From the NCBI GenBank assembly GCA_910577645.1, contig CAJTOL010000014.1, positions 15,733 to 79,732 of the forward strand: a stretch of DNA of 64,000 nt. The letters are read 5' to 3'. The stretch comes from an uncultured Lachnospiraceae bacterium. Its GTDB lineage: Bacteria; Bacillota; Clostridia; Lachnospirales; Lachnospiraceae. The position numbers were made by a program, and so were the translations under genes. The notes beneath the pieces were generated by a model. That model was not told where the DNA came from and ran no database searches. It saw only the letters and a program-made list of their open reading frames with translations. Below are positions 26,985-37,436 of this stretch, piece by piece (the stretch's first letter is position 1; each line of letters begins with the position of its first letter).

Positions 26985-29210
26985 CTACCTCCTGTTAACC
27001 CAGATTGGACTGGTCCATGCCATGTGATCGTCTTTCTGCCTTACCCGGACATAGTAATAATCATCATCCGCCCACTGGCTGTCTCTGTAGGAAAAGTCAC
27101 AGATACCGTCAGCAGTTTCCTCTGCCGCAATTACCTGATTGTTCTTTAGCAGTTCCACCCTTCCTCCGGCAGTTCCCATAACGCTTACATCCAGGGCTAC
27201 CGGCTGGCCTTCTTCCACCTTGATTTCCTGTCCCATGTGGGCAGTCCCTGCTTTTAAGGATACCAAAATCCTTGCGCCGGTAGTGGCATAGGTAAACCGG
27301 TCATACATTGCGTCAAATACATGTTCTCTGGTCAGCTCCGGAACAAAGACAGCAAAAATCCCGCCTTCTATGCCGTGCTCCAGCTGGTGGGAATCGCTTC
27401 CCGCAGTAAAGCCCATACGGTATTTTCTTGCCAAAGCATCCTGAACCGAACAGTTTTTCATCTTTTTAATATTTTTGGTGTATTTGGAGGTGCTTTCAAA
27501 GTCTTCAAAATCAGCGTGTCTGGAAAAAATTTCTACAAGCCTCTGTACCTGGGGATCATGGAAATTCCAATCCGTAGCCGCGCTGACCAGCCCCCAGTCT
27601 GCCGCCGGATGGTGTGGAAACGCCATTGCGCCGTATTTCTTTACACTTTCAAACAGTTTATACGGGGTCATGCCTCCTTCGTCACAGGAGCGGAAGATTT
27701 CTCCGTCATCCCCCCGGTAATAAATGTTTTTATGTCCAAAGTCATATCTGTACTCGTTGGGTGTCCATTCGTAAGCCAGCATACATGCCAGTTCTCCGTC
27801 TGTATTCATCAGACGGTTGGTAGTTCGCATCCACTCCCATTCTGACTGGGAGATCCAGTCCGGATAGCAGTCATGATCCGTCAGCGCCGTAAAATCCAAA
27901 TCCGCCTTTTCCCTGGCATAATGGTAGTATTGGTCAATCTCCCCCACCCCGTCGGAAATGCCGCTTTGGCCGTGAATATCTCCAAATACCAGCTTTCTGC
28001 CTTCATATCCGTTTTTCTTAAGCCAGGCTTCCACCTCCCCGCCGGTTCTTTTATCAAAGCTTTTGCCCCCGGGAATCGGCTGGACAAAGTTGTCAACTGC
28101 CGTCTCCACCACCTTGTCAAAATAGCCGCTCATCTCCGCAATATTCATGGTGTTGTATACAATACAGGCATTTCTGTCCATATGTCCGTTTTTATTGGCA
28201 AACTGCCAAAGCAGGTGAACATTATCCTTTTCATCCACCATAACACAGGGATGAACGCCGCAGTGAGTATCATCATAGGACATAACCACCGGTTCAGACC
28301 AATCTTCTCCTTTTCTGCGGTAACGGACGTTAATATTATATTTTCCCCAGGTATAGGCAAACACAACAGTCCCCTTGCTGTTAGAAAATGTAGAAATATC
28401 ATGATACCAGTTTTTATTAGTGGATAATTCCCTGGGATCGGTTACCGTAAGCCCGCCGTTTTCCATAAAAGCATCTGTTGTCCAATAGGAAAATACTGCC
28501 TGATCCCCAATCCCATAAAAGCAGATGCTTACCCCCTTTTCCGTCCTGGCAATTACCGGATGGGTCGCCCACTGAGCTCCTTTATTGACAGTTGTTTCCC
28601 GGCTCCAGCCTGTTTCTGTCCTTACACATACCACCGCATCATAACGGCCCTTCCGGAAGCAGTCGTACACCAGATACAGCCGTCCGTCTCCTCCCTGGCA
28701 ACATTCCGGGCGATATGCCAGGTCTGACTGGGTAACCCGTTCTTTCTCAAGCTTCCCGTCCGGATCCAGCCAGCAGATAATTCCATGGCTGAATCCTTTT
28801 CCCTGACGGTTATAAACCACTGCCAGCTGGTCCTTACTTGTAAACAATTTGGGGTAGAATAATGCCTCCCCTTTTTCCACCGTGACAATGGGACTGTAAA
28901 CTCCGTCTTTTAAACGGCGGGCCAGAATATACCATTCCCGGTCTATACATTCCGACCAGGCATACCATACAAAGCCCTGGGCAAAAATCATTACCGGTCT
29001 CAGTGCTTCCCCTTCTCCGGAAATTCTGGTTTTGTCCTGAATCTGCCCGTCTTTTAGCCAGCCGGCATAAATTGCATCATGACCTTCTTTATATTCCTGC
29101 CAGCACACATATACCTTTCCCTCTGTGTCCATACAGATTCCCGGATATTGACTGCTGTTTTTCTCAATGTCTGTAATTTCAAAGCTCCGTTTTTTCATAA
29201 ATTCGCTCAT
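26985..29210 (-). CDS. Beta-propeller / PHP-type metallohydrolase fusion (CehA/McbA-like)
   Basis: A 741-residue protein without signal peptide. Residues 1-370 hold repeated short beta segments with Asp-box-like turns, as in sialidase-type propellers. Residues about 405-640 form a PHP-like phosphoesterase domain with [27 protein letters not shown] and [10 protein letters not shown], the histidine/aspartate metal ligands. A small beta domain ends it. The start at 29210 has AGGAG eight bases upstream; the frame opens earlier at a TTG overlapping the permease stop. Its place between nucleoside transporter and deoC suggests hydrolysis of a nucleoside or sugar-phosphate derivative. This is inferred; the substrate is unknown. 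Confidence 0.75.
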   Translation of the reverse strand: MSEFMKKRSFEITDIEKNSSQYPGICMDTEGKVYVCWQEYKEGHDAIYAGWLKDGQIQDKTRISGEGEALRPVMIFAQGFVWYAWSECIDREWYILARRLKDGVYSPIVTVEKGEALFYPKLFTSKDQLAVVYNRQGKGFSHGIICWLDPDGKLEKERVTQSDLAYRPECCQGGDGRLYLVYDCFRKGRYDAVVCVRTETGWSRETTVNKGAQWATHPVIARTEKGVSICFYGIGDQAVFSYWTTDAFMENGGLTVTDPRELSTNKNWYHDISTFSNSKGTVVFAYTWGKYNINVRYRRKGEDWSEPVVMSYDDTHCGVHPCVMVDEKDNVHLLWQFANKNGHMDRNACIVYNTMNIAEMSGYFDKVVETAVDNFVQPIPGGKSFDKRTGGEVEAWLKKNGYEGRKLVFGDIHGQSGISDGVGEIDQYYHYAREKADLDFTALTDHDCYPDWISQSEWEWMRTTNRLMNTDGELACMLAYEWTPNEYRYDFGHKNIYYRGDDGEIFRSCDEGGMTPYKLFESVKKYGAMAFPHHPAADWGLVSAATDWNFHDPQVQRLVEIFSRHADFEDFESTSKYTKNIKKMKNCSVQDALARKYRMGFTAGSDSHQLEHGIEGGIFAVFVPELTREHVFDAMYDRFTYATTGARILVSLKAGTAHMGQEIKVEEGQPVALDVSVMGTAGGRVELLKNNQVIAAEETADGICDFSYRDSQWADDDYYYVRVRQKDDHMAWTSPIWVNRR

Positions 29211-29224
29211 TGCATTATCTCCTG

Positions 29225-30142
29225 TCAATCATCGTCATATTTTCCAACGCCTGCCGGGGCGTGAATGTGCTTTACCCCAAAGGTAAGCACCAGCAAGGTT
29301 GCCAGATACGGCAGCATCTGGATCAGCTGGGTCGGAATCCCGCCGCCCTGAAAATGGATCTGAAGGGCATCGCAGAATCCAAACAGCAGGGCGCATAAAA
29401 CCACTCCGGCCGGGTTATACCGAGACAAAATTGCAACGGCTACTGCAATATAACCTCTTCCGGCAGTCATATCCCGGACAAACATGTCCATGTGATTCAG
29501 AGATAAAAAAGCGCCTCCAAACCCTGCTAAAATTCCGCAAATGGCTACTGCCGTATATTTGACTCCATGAACCCGTACACCCATGGCTGCTGCGGCTTTG
29601 GGATTTTCTCCGCTCATTCTCAGCCGCAGGCCAAACCGTGTCTGAAACAGCACATACCAGCTTACCCCGGCTACCGCCAGCATTACATAGGCATTTACCG
29701 GAAGCCTTCCTAAAACCGAACCCACAATAGGAATTCCCGAAAAAATCACCGCAGTCCCCTCTATATTGGCTACCTGGGGAGAATTCCCCCGGTTATTCCA
29801 CAAAAGCTGCATCAGCAGAGTGGTAGCCGCCAGCGCCAGCAGATTTAGCCCAATCCCGCTGATTACCTGATTCACTTTATAGCGGACGCTTAAAATCCCG
29901 TGAAGGATTCCAATCAGCATACCGCCTGCCATCCCGCATACGAATCCAATGACAGGGCTTCCGCTGAAATAAGAGCCTACCACGGCGGTAAATGCCCCCG
30001 TCATCATCATGCTTTCTAATCCCAGGGCCATGATCCCGCTTCTTACGGAAAACACGCCTCCCACCGCGGCAAACACCAGCGGGATGGACATCACAATGGT
30101 AGAAACCAGGATAAAACTGATATTCTGTAAAAATCCCGTCAT
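29225..30142 (-). CDS. Nucleoside-type ABC transporter permease (NupQ/YufQ-like)
   Basis: A 305-residue membrane protein with 8-10 helices and the branched-chain-permease-type signature (GVFSVRSGIMALGLESMMMTGAF; RMSGENPKAAAAMGV). It is the second permease of a BMP-type importer. It overlaps the upstream permease by 4 bases (ATGA). It would pair with the 352-residue permease to form the nucleoside channel. Confidence 0.9.
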   Translation of the reverse strand: MTGFLQNISFILVSTIVMSIPLVFAAVGGVFSVRSGIMALGLESMMMTGAFTAVVGSYFSGSPVIGFVCGMAGGMLIGILHGILSVRYKVNQVISGIGLNLLALAATTLLMQLLWNNRGNSPQVANIEGTAVIFSGIPIVGSVLGRLPVNAYVMLAVAGVSWYVLFQTRFGLRLRMSGENPKAAAAMGVRVHGVKYTAVAICGILAGFGGAFLSLNHMDMFVRDMTAGRGYIAVAVAILSRYNPAGVVLCALLFGFCDALQIHFQGGGIPTQLIQMLPYLATLLVLTFGVKHIHAPAGVGKYDDD

Positions 30143-31197
30143 GATTTTTCCTCCCCTTTCTTCTTGTTTCTTTTGCCTGCGGAAATAATTTCTTTCACCA
30201 GCAGCGGCGCTGCTACCAGAATCACTACCAGCGCCTGAATAACATTAATAAAATCAATGGGAATACTGGTAGTCCGGTTCAGTACCATGGCGCCGGATCT
30301 CAATGCGCCGAATATAATTCCCGCAAAAATAACTCCTACCGGGTTTTCTCCTGCCAAAGCCGCCACCGCGATTCCGTCAAATCCGTATCCCGGTGAAAAG
30401 TTTTCAATAAAGCGGTGATCCACGCCTGCCACATGGCATCCTCCTGCCAGGCCTGCTATGGCGCCGCTGATGAGCATTGCCGTTACCATCATCTTTCCCA
30501 CCGGAATCCCTGCGGTTTCCGCCGCCTTTCCATTCATTCCCACACAGCGGATTTCGTAGCCCTTTACGGTCCGTTCCATAAAAAATTTTACCAGAATACA
30601 GGCTGCTATGGCCAAAAAAACAGCAAAGGTTAATTGGTATTTCGGTACCAGTTTAGGGATATATGCGGTTTTTAATATCTTCTCTGTCTGGGAAACTGCT
30701 CCTTCCGCTTTTAAGGGGCCGTTTACCAGATAAGAACACAGCAGCGCCGCAATCTCATTAAGCATTATGGTAGCGATTACTTCATTTGATCCGAATTTTA
30801 CTTTTAATAAGCCGACCAGCGCCGCAAAAATCCCGCCTGCCAACATTCCGCATAAAAGCACCAGCGGAAGGTGAATAACCCCAGGCAGCCCCAAATCTAT
30901 GGTTCCAACAACTGCCGCCGCCATAGCTCCGAATAAAAGCTGTCCTTCCACCCCCAGGTTAATAAGGGTCGTCTTTTTCGCCAATGTAAAAGCCAGACCT
31001 GTAAAAATCAGCGGGGTTGCCTGGGTAAAGGTCTGGGCAAGGCCGCTTTTGCTTTTAAAAGCTCCTGTCAGAATTGCCCCGAAAGCCTCAAAGGGATTGT
31101 AGCCGCACAGGGCCATAACCGCTCCGCTGGCCAATACTGCCAACATCAGGGAGACTGCAGGCAGAACCATCCCCTTTATTTTTTCCCTGTATTTCAA
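30139..31197 (-). CDS. Nucleoside-type ABC transporter permease (NupP/YufP-like)
   Basis: A 352-residue membrane protein with about 9 helices. The motifs KTTLINLGVEGQLLFGA and GMNGKAAETAGIPVGK are typical of BMP-system permeases. The start is TTG, preceded by AGGAGGTG, and overlaps the ATPase stop codon (TTGA). Gene order lipoprotein, ATPase, permease, permease matches the B. subtilis guanosine importer NupNOPQ. Confidence 0.9.
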   Translation of the reverse strand: MKYREKIKGMVLPAVSLMLAVLASGAVMALCGYNPFEAFGAILTGAFKSKSGLAQTFTQATPLIFTGLAFTLAKKTTLINLGVEGQLLFGAMAAAVVGTIDLGLPGVIHLPLVLLCGMLAGGIFAALVGLLKVKFGSNEVIATIMLNEIAALLCSYLVNGPLKAEGAVSQTEKILKTAYIPKLVPKYQLTFAVFLAIAACILVKFFMERTVKGYEIRCVGMNGKAAETAGIPVGKMMVTAMLISGAIAGLAGGCHVAGVDHRFIENFSPGYGFDGIAVAALAGENPVGVIFAGIIFGALRSGAMVLNRTTSIPIDFINVIQALVVILVAAPLLVKEIISAGKRNKKKGEEKS

Positions 31198-32720
31198 CGG
31201 TCTTTCACCTCCTCAGACTTTTCTCCGCCTGTCATCCACAAGCCAAGCTCCGTTTCTGTTACTGTATCCGGAAGAAATTCTTTTTGTATTTTTCCGTCGT
31301 AAATTACCCCGATCCTATCGCTTAAAGACCGCACCTCATCTAAATCTGCGGATATTAGCAGAATGGCCTTCCCTTGATCCCGCAGATCCAAAAGAGTATT
31401 GTGAATATATTCCATGGCCCCTACATCTACGCCTCTGGTGGGCTGGGCCACAATAATAACTTCCGGATCCTGGCTGAACACTCTTGCAATTACCACCTTC
31501 TGCTGATTTCCTCCGGACAGGGAATTTAAAAGCGCCTGGCTGTCTCCGGCCTTTACGGCGTACTCTTTCATTTTTTCTTCCGTGTAACGCCGTATCTCCT
31601 TTCCTTTTAAAAAGCCTTTATGAGCAAATTTCCCGCGTTTGTGGTAGCCTAAAATCACGTTTTCTTCTATGGTCATTTCCAGAATCAGCCCTCTTGTCAT
31701 CCGATCCTCCGGAATATGCCCGATTCCTTCCCGAATAAAGGCTTCCGCATTTCCCTTTATTTCTCTTCCGTCCTTTTTGATATGGGCGCTGTCCGGCTTT
31801 CGCAGTCCTGTTAAAACCTCGATTAATTCTGTCTGTCCATTTCCCTCAATTCCGGCAATTCCGTAAATCTCTCCTTTATGTACGGTAATCTGAATCTGAT
31901 CCAAAATCTTCTTTCCATTGCTGCCGGTGAGATTTAAATCCGAAATTTCCAGATATGGCAAGCCTATTCCTTTATTTTCCCTGATAACGGACAGGTTTAC
32001 ATCCCTGCCTACCATCAGCTTTGCCAGAGTATTGGTGTCCATCTGTTCCAGTCCCAGCCCCTGTTCTACCATCCTGCCGTCCCGAAGCACAGAAATCCGG
32101 TCGGCAATCTCCATGGTTTCTTTCAGCTTATGGGTAATAATAACAATGCTCTTTCCCTCCGCCTTCAGTTTTCTCATAATCCGAAACAGATCCTCTGCCT
32201 CCTGAGGGGTCAGCACAGCTGTGGGTTCGTCTAAAATCAGAATTTCGGCTCCCCGATACAACGCCTTTAAGATTTCCACTCTCTGCTGCTCTCCAACAGA
32301 CAAATCCTCTACCTTCTGGGTGGGAGAAATATGAAATCCATACTGTTCAATCATCTCATGAACCTGTTTTTCGGCTGTTTTCCTGTCGAAACGGATGCCT
32401 TTTACCGGTTCATTTCCTACTGCAATATTTTCTGTAACCGTCATTACCGGAGCCAGCATAAAATGCTGGTGAACCATTCCGATTCCCAGTTGAATGGCCT
32501 GATACGGGTTTTTTATAACCGCCTTTTTTCCGTTAATCCAGATCTCTCCTTCATCCGGCCGGGTCATTCCATACAGAATCTTCATCAGCGTAGATTTTCC
32601 TGCGCCGTTTTCTCCAAGCAGCGAGTGGATTTCTCCTTTTCTGATACAGAAATCCGCATTATCTACGGCCCGCACCAGAGGATATTGTTTGGTTATCCCC
32701 TTCATCTCAACTGCATTCAC
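31194..32720 (-). CDS. Nucleoside-type ABC transporter ATPase, two domains (NupO/YufO-like)
   Basis: A 508-residue protein with two fused ATPase domains. The first has Walker A GENGAGKST, signature LSVGEQQRVEIL and Walker B LILDEPTAVL. The second has a degenerate Walker A (GIEGNGQTE) but an intact signature LSGGNQQKVVIARV, as is usual for sugar and nucleoside importers of this class. I chose the GTG at 32720 because GGGAGG lies seven bases upstream; a TTG five codons earlier lacks a site. Confidence 0.9.
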   Translation of the reverse strand: MNAVEMKGITKQYPLVRAVDNADFCIRKGEIHSLLGENGAGKSTLMKILYGMTRPDEGEIWINGKKAVIKNPYQAIQLGIGMVHQHFMLAPVMTVTENIAVGNEPVKGIRFDRKTAEKQVHEMIEQYGFHISPTQKVEDLSVGEQQRVEILKALYRGAEILILDEPTAVLTPQEAEDLFRIMRKLKAEGKSIVIITHKLKETMEIADRISVLRDGRMVEQGLGLEQMDTNTLAKLMVGRDVNLSVIRENKGIGLPYLEISDLNLTGSNGKKILDQIQITVHKGEIYGIAGIEGNGQTELIEVLTGLRKPDSAHIKKDGREIKGNAEAFIREGIGHIPEDRMTRGLILEMTIEENVILGYHKRGKFAHKGFLKGKEIRRYTEEKMKEYAVKAGDSQALLNSLSGGNQQKVVIARVFSQDPEVIIVAQPTRGVDVGAMEYIHNTLLDLRDQGKAILLISADLDEVRSLSDRIGVIYDGKIQKEFLPDTVTETELGLWMTGGEKSEEVKDR

Positions 32721-32736
32721 TTTAATTCCTCCCAAT

Positions 32737-33864
32737 CTATTTGAAATACTGGTTTTCTGCTACCCAGGCATCTAACTCTTCCTCTGTATTACAGGGAACC
32801 AGCTCTCCGGAAATGATCCTTCCTTTAATTTCTTCTACAATCTCCAAAACCTCCGGGCCTAACTCAACATTGGAATTGGCAATATCGTAGCCTACCGCCC
32901 CTTCTTTAATTCCGCTGATATAAATTCCGGGCTCCCAAGTGTTGTTTACCACTGCCTCTACCTCTTTGTAAACCATTTCGTCTACATTTCTCAGCGCCGT
33001 AGCCGGAATATAATCCGGTTCATTATCGTTCTGGTTCCCGCCTACGCCAAATGCGTAACGGCCCGATTCTTTTGCCGCATTGAATACGCCCAGCCCGGAA
33101 GATCCGGCAATATGCTGGATAAAGTCTGCCCCTTTGTTATACATGGACAAAGCGATCTCTTTTCCTTTTCCCGGATCTGCAAAGCTTCCTACTGTGGCAG
33201 TCAGAACCTGGCAGTCCGGGTTTACATAGCGGACGCCTGCCTCAAATCCTACCACGCCTTCCTTTAAATTGGCGGCTTCTACTCCCAGAATACAGCCTAC
33301 TACGTTATCTTCGTTAGAGTAGGGCAGACCATAGTCTTTTGTGCAAAGGCCTGCAATCACTCCTGTAAGGAATGTTTGTTCCTGCCACTTTGTTACAATC
33401 GACCTTACGTTGGGAGCATCGGTCTGTGCATCAATATGAGTAATCTTCTGTTCCGGAAATGCCTCTGAAATCTCCAGCACCGCATCGGTCTGATCCTGGG
33501 CCAGTCCAATAATCAAATCATACTCCTCTGTCTCTGCAAACATCTGAAAATTGGGGAGGAAATCACTGACCGATTTTGGTTCTACATAGTCAAATTCAAT
33601 CCCAAAATCTTCCTGGGCCCGCAGCAATCCGGCATAGGACATATCATTAAAATTCTTATCCCCCAGCCCTCCGGTGGAAAGGATAATTCCTACTTTAACA
33701 GGGTCGCCGGATGCATTGTTTTTTTCCTCAGCCTCTTCTTTTGTCCGGGTCCCGGCATTGCTTTCCGTTTTAGTAGTTTCCTCTGGGACTTTACCTTTAC
33801 ATCCTGCCAAAGAACATACAAGAGCTGCTGTCCCTAAAAGTGCCAATACCTGTTTCTTTCTCAT
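32737..33864 (-). CDS. BMP family nucleoside-binding lipoprotein
   Basis: A 375-residue basic-membrane-protein (PnrA-like) substrate-binding protein. It has a lipobox LAGC with Cys22 and an acidic low-complexity linker (25-50), then ILSTGGLGDKNFNDMSYAG and VGGNQNDNEPDYI, typical of the family that binds purine and pyrimidine nucleosides. AGGAGG lies six bases before the ATG. It heads the transport and catabolism operon and is preceded by the YesM/YesN genes. Confidence 0.92.
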   Translation of the reverse strand: MRKKQVLALLGTAALVCSLAGCKGKVPEETTKTESNAGTRTKEEAEEKNNASGDPVKVGIILSTGGLGDKNFNDMSYAGLLRAQEDFGIEFDYVEPKSVSDFLPNFQMFAETEEYDLIIGLAQDQTDAVLEISEAFPEQKITHIDAQTDAPNVRSIVTKWQEQTFLTGVIAGLCTKDYGLPYSNEDNVVGCILGVEAANLKEGVVGFEAGVRYVNPDCQVLTATVGSFADPGKGKEIALSMYNKGADFIQHIAGSSGLGVFNAAKESGRYAFGVGGNQNDNEPDYIPATALRNVDEMVYKEVEAVVNNTWEPGIYISGIKEGAVGYDIANSNVELGPEVLEIVEEIKGRIISGELVPCNTEEELDAWVAENQYFK

Positions 33865-34065
33865 TTTTGTCCTCCTGTTTGTCTAATTTGCTTGTTTTAA
33901 CTGGTAATGTAGGTATATTTTAATAAATATTGTCCAATATTTACAGGAACAGATTTGACAATGAATTGCATTTTCTTGTCTTTTTCCCTCAAAAGTCCCA
34001 TTTTTTCCCAGTAGAATCTTGACATTTATCACTATTTTGACTCAAGCAACAAATCCTTTCCTGTA

Positions 34066-34124
34066 TAAAAAAGAATAAGGGCGCCGCAAAATGAAACTAA
34101 GGACTTTCTATTTCATTTTGCGGC
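34066..34124 (-). terminator. Terminator after the response regulator gene
   Basis: A perfect 14-bp inverted repeat GCCGCAAAATGAAA / TTTCATTTTGCGGC (34083-34124) is followed on the minus strand by a T-rich stretch at about 34066-34076. The same CCGCAAAAT(A/G)AAATAG sequence is repeated in tandem 22 bases upstream (34131-34146). It separates yesN from the BMP operon within a 290-base intergenic region that otherwise shows no gene. Confidence 0.6.
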
Positions 34125-34154
34125 ATCCCCTATTTTATTTTGCGGCATTTCCTT

Positions 34155-35639
34155 CTACTGTCTTGCCTGGCTTCGCTCCTCGTCCGGAGTCTTTCCCATA
34201 TATTTTTTATATAACCTGGAAAAATAGCTTTGGGTAGAGTATCCTACCGCTGCTGCTATGTCTGCTATCTTCCGGTCTGTGTTAATTAAAAGATCTCTGC
34301 CGTGGTTTAAGCGGCACATCATCAGATAGACACTAAAATTCTCTCCAACTTCGTCCTTAAATAGCCTGGAAAAATATTCCGGCGACCGGTAAATGTGGCT
34401 GGCCACATCTACCAGGGAAATATCCCGGTTGTAGTTTTCATGAATATAGGCCAGCGCTCTGTCCACAGACTCGGAATAAGGCCCTTTTTTCTTATCATAA
34501 AGCTTTTGAATCAATTCCTCGCACCGTCTCCTGCAATCCTCCATGGTCAGCAGGCCCTGCCCGTTTTTAGCCTGGCCTTCTCCTAAAGGATCCCGGTGGT
34601 AGTATTGCTCTTCCACGGCAATTACCATTCTCTGACACCTCTCTATTGCCCACTGAGAATCCGGAAGCTGTACATTTTTTATTCCGTCAAACCACTCTCT
34701 CATCTGGCTCAAGGCCTCTTCATACTGTTTATGGGCCAGGTTCCACAAAATCTGCTGGGAGGCAGCCCGGACTGCCTCCCTGGAAAGTCCGGGAGAGCCA
34801 CTTTTTTCACAATAATACAGGACCTGTTTTCCTTCATGAAAGAACAGATGGTTTTCTGTTTCTACTGCCTGTCTGAGCCCATGAATCAACATCATTCTAT
34901 CTGAAAAAAAGGCGCTGATCCCCACCTTTTTTCCATATTTCTCCGCTACCCGTTTCCCGATCCTTCCCATTGCTTCTTCCAGCTTCTGCTTTCGGTTATC
35001 CTGGGCAATCATAAAGTCATACTCTTGTCTGGATGCCAGAAATATCTTCCCTAAGCCTTCCTCTTTTGCAAGCTCTATAAGGCCTGCCGCCTCTGCTTCC
35101 CCTTTTCCGTGGCGAATGCATAAAACCTGTCCCCCTTCTCCTCCCTTTATCCCGATAGTATCTAAAAATTCATTCATTGCTTCCGGCGTCTGGCACTGAT
35201 ACAGACGAAACAAATCAATAAAGCCGCTGGGCAAACGTTCCCGCACTTTATGTTTTATAATCTCTTCTTTATTTTCGTTTATTTTTCCTAAAGCCCCTAT
35301 CAAATCCCCGGCGCACATTTCTGACTTTAGCAGATACTCTTTTGCGCCATAGGTAATGGCCTGCTTTGCGTAAGAGAATTCTGCATAATTGGTCATGACA
35401 ATAAATGCGGTAAAGGGAGAAATCTCTTTTGCCCTCTTCATCAGCTCCAGCCCATCCATCCCCGGCATACGAATGTCTGCAATCACAACTTCCGGCATTT
35501 CTTTTTTAATAAGCTCAAGGGCCTCTTCCCCGGAGGAAGCCAGACCGGCTACCGAAAACTTCTCTTTTTCCCGCAGAATACAATATTCTACCCACTCCCG
35601 GATGGGAGCTTCGTCATCAACAATCAGAACCCGAATCAT
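34155..35639 (-). CDS. Response regulator, YesN/AraC type
   Basis: A 494-residue two-component regulator with a receiver domain (1-120, phospho-acceptor Asp55 in VVIADIRMPG), a long linker region (130-380) and an AraC double helix-turn-helix at 390-490 (DVASHIYRSPEYFSRLFKDE; IAAAVGYSTQSYFSRLYKK). It overlaps the sensor kinase gene by 4 bases (ATGA). Such pairs usually control a neighbouring ABC importer, here the nucleoside system directly downstream. Confidence 0.93.
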   Translation of the reverse strand: MIRVLIVDDEAPIREWVEYCILREKEKFSVAGLASSGEEALELIKKEMPEVVIADIRMPGMDGLELMKRAKEISPFTAFIVMTNYAEFSYAKQAITYGAKEYLLKSEMCAGDLIGALGKINENKEEIIKHKVRERLPSGFIDLFRLYQCQTPEAMNEFLDTIGIKGGEGGQVLCIRHGKGEAEAAGLIELAKEEGLGKIFLASRQEYDFMIAQDNRKQKLEEAMGRIGKRVAEKYGKKVGISAFFSDRMMLIHGLRQAVETENHLFFHEGKQVLYYCEKSGSPGLSREAVRAASQQILWNLAHKQYEEALSQMREWFDGIKNVQLPDSQWAIERCQRMVIAVEEQYYHRDPLGEGQAKNGQGLLTMEDCRRRCEELIQKLYDKKKGPYSESVDRALAYIHENYNRDISLVDVASHIYRSPEYFSRLFKDEVGENFSVYLMMCRLNHGRDLLINTDRKIADIAAAVGYSTQSYFSRLYKKYMGKTPDEERSQARQ

Positions 35640-37378
35640 TGGTCTCTTCCCTCCTTATTCACCGGAAGAATAAACGTAGCCGTTGTTCCTTCCCCCTCTG
35701 TGCTGTTAACCTTTAAGCCGAATTCTCTTCCAAAGTTCATCTGAATCCGATCATGAACATTTTGAATCCCCACTCTGCTCATATGTCCAGCCTTTTCAAA
35801 ATTATCTGGCAGTTCCCCGGCTTTAATCCCTCTTCCGTTGTCTGCAATTAAAAGGAACAGCTTTCCCTCCTTTTCATAAGCGCTGATTGTAATTTGACAT
35901 ATTTGTCCCGGCATCATGCCATGGAAAATCGCGTTTTCTACGATGGGCTGTAATATAAATACAGGAATCCGATTCTCAAGAATTTCCTCCGGCACCTGAC
36001 AGTCCACCTGAAATGCATTTTGATAACGCATTTTTTGAAGTTCCACATATTCTTTAATTGTCTCCAATTCTGTTTTTAGAGCGACAAATTCATTGGAATA
36101 AGACAAAGATTTTCGAAGAATCTTGGAAAAATGAAGCAGCATGTCCTCCGCCTCCTGGTTTTTCTTCATTTCCACAAAAAACCGGATAGAGCTAAGGGTA
36201 TTGTAAATAAAGTGCGGATTAATCTGAGCCCGAAGAAAGTCCAGTTCAGCCAGCCGCTTTTTCTTTTCCCCTTCCTTTATCTGTTCCCGTGATTCCTCCA
36301 GACGTTCCACCATGCAGTTAAATGCCTGGGACATTTCCCCAAACTCGTTGTTCTCTTTATAGTCCAGGCGCACCAGCATATTACCTTTCGATACCTCGCC
36401 CATTTTTTCTTTAATCTCCATTACTGGCTTTAATAAACGTTTCTGGCAGATCCGCAGCATATTCCACAAAAGGATTATAGCGCCGGTAATGATAATTACA
36501 ATAAAGAATCCAATCTTTTTCAGGGAAGCCAGCATCCCTGATGTATGAATGGTTTCAATGAGGTACCAGCCTGTGCCCGGTATTTCGTCATACAGGAAAT
36601 ATGCTTTTGTATCGCCATTCTCCACAATAAGCCTTCCCTCCTCTTTTTCCTGTATTCCCTCCACTGAAATTCCGCAGAATTGGCCGATTTTCAGCTTTCT
36701 TTTCTCCGAAATGATGATCCCGTCCTTATCGGTCACATAGAAATTTTTCTCTTTATCAATTAAATTCCGATAGCTTTCATACAGATTCTTTTCACTGATG
36801 TTCAGCACCACTGCTCCCAATGTTTCGCCGGATAAATGATCCTTTATTTTTCGCACAATTAAAAATGTATATTTATAAATTCCTTTTGCATCTTCATTTT
36901 TCAGCGGTCCTAAAAAACGAACATCCTCCTTCCAGTCCCACTCGCTTTCTTTCTCTATATATTGTCTCAAAAGAGCAAACCCGTCTTTTTTTGTCATACT
37001 GTCTGTGTAGACCGTTCCGTCATTGGCTACAACATAAGTATATACCAGAGGGTTAAAGTTCGAATATGTCCAAACATAGTTATCCAACAATTTCTGAATC
37101 GTATCCACAACCGCGCTCTCTTCCCTGTCCTGGCTGGCAAGAAGAGTTATCATTTCGCTGTTACTTGCAATTTTATCGCTGAGATAATTGTACTCTGTCA
37201 ATCTGATTTTTGTCACCTGGCCAATCTGGTTCAGAAGGTTTTTATTTAAAAGAAACATTTCTTCTTCCAGTTCTGCTTTGGCATAAAAAAATATCACACA
37301 GCCTATCAGCAGCACCGCAGCGGTAACAATCCCTCCCATTATGTGAAAAAGCTGCCGGATATAGCTTCTGTTCTCCAT
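35636..37378 (-). CDS. Sensor histidine kinase, YesM type
   Basis: A 580-residue membrane sensor with transmembrane helices near 13-33 and 285-307 flanking an extracellular CACHE-like domain. A HAMP domain follows (about 308-365). The His_kinase motif has His near 387 in AQINPHFIYNTL, and an ATPase domain ends with GRGIKAG. It would sense an external ligand and phosphorylate the YesN-type regulator encoded next. Ligand identity is inferred from context to be a nucleoside or its breakdown product. Confidence 0.92.
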   Translation of the reverse strand: MENRSYIRQLFHIMGGIVTAAVLLIGCVIFFYAKAELEEEMFLLNKNLLNQIGQVTKIRLTEYNYLSDKIASNSEMITLLASQDREESAVVDTIQKLLDNYVWTYSNFNPLVYTYVVANDGTVYTDSMTKKDGFALLRQYIEKESEWDWKEDVRFLGPLKNEDAKGIYKYTFLIVRKIKDHLSGETLGAVVLNISEKNLYESYRNLIDKEKNFYVTDKDGIIISEKRKLKIGQFCGISVEGIQEKEEGRLIVENGDTKAYFLYDEIPGTGWYLIETIHTSGMLASLKKIGFFIVIIITGAIILLWNMLRICQKRLLKPVMEIKEKMGEVSKGNMLVRLDYKENNEFGEMSQAFNCMVERLEESREQIKEGEKKKRLAELDFLRAQINPHFIYNTLSSIRFFVEMKKNQEAEDMLLHFSKILRKSLSYSNEFVALKTELETIKEYVELQKMRYQNAFQVDCQVPEEILENRIPVFILQPIVENAIFHGMMPGQICQITISAYEKEGKLFLLIADNGRGIKAGELPDNFEKAGHMSRVGIQNVHDRIQMNFGREFGLKVNSTEGEGTTATFILPVNKEGRDQ

Positions 37379-37436
37379 ATGCGTCTTTTACCTTTCTGCG
37401 TTTTCCTTTCATTAGCCGGGAATACTTAATTTTACT

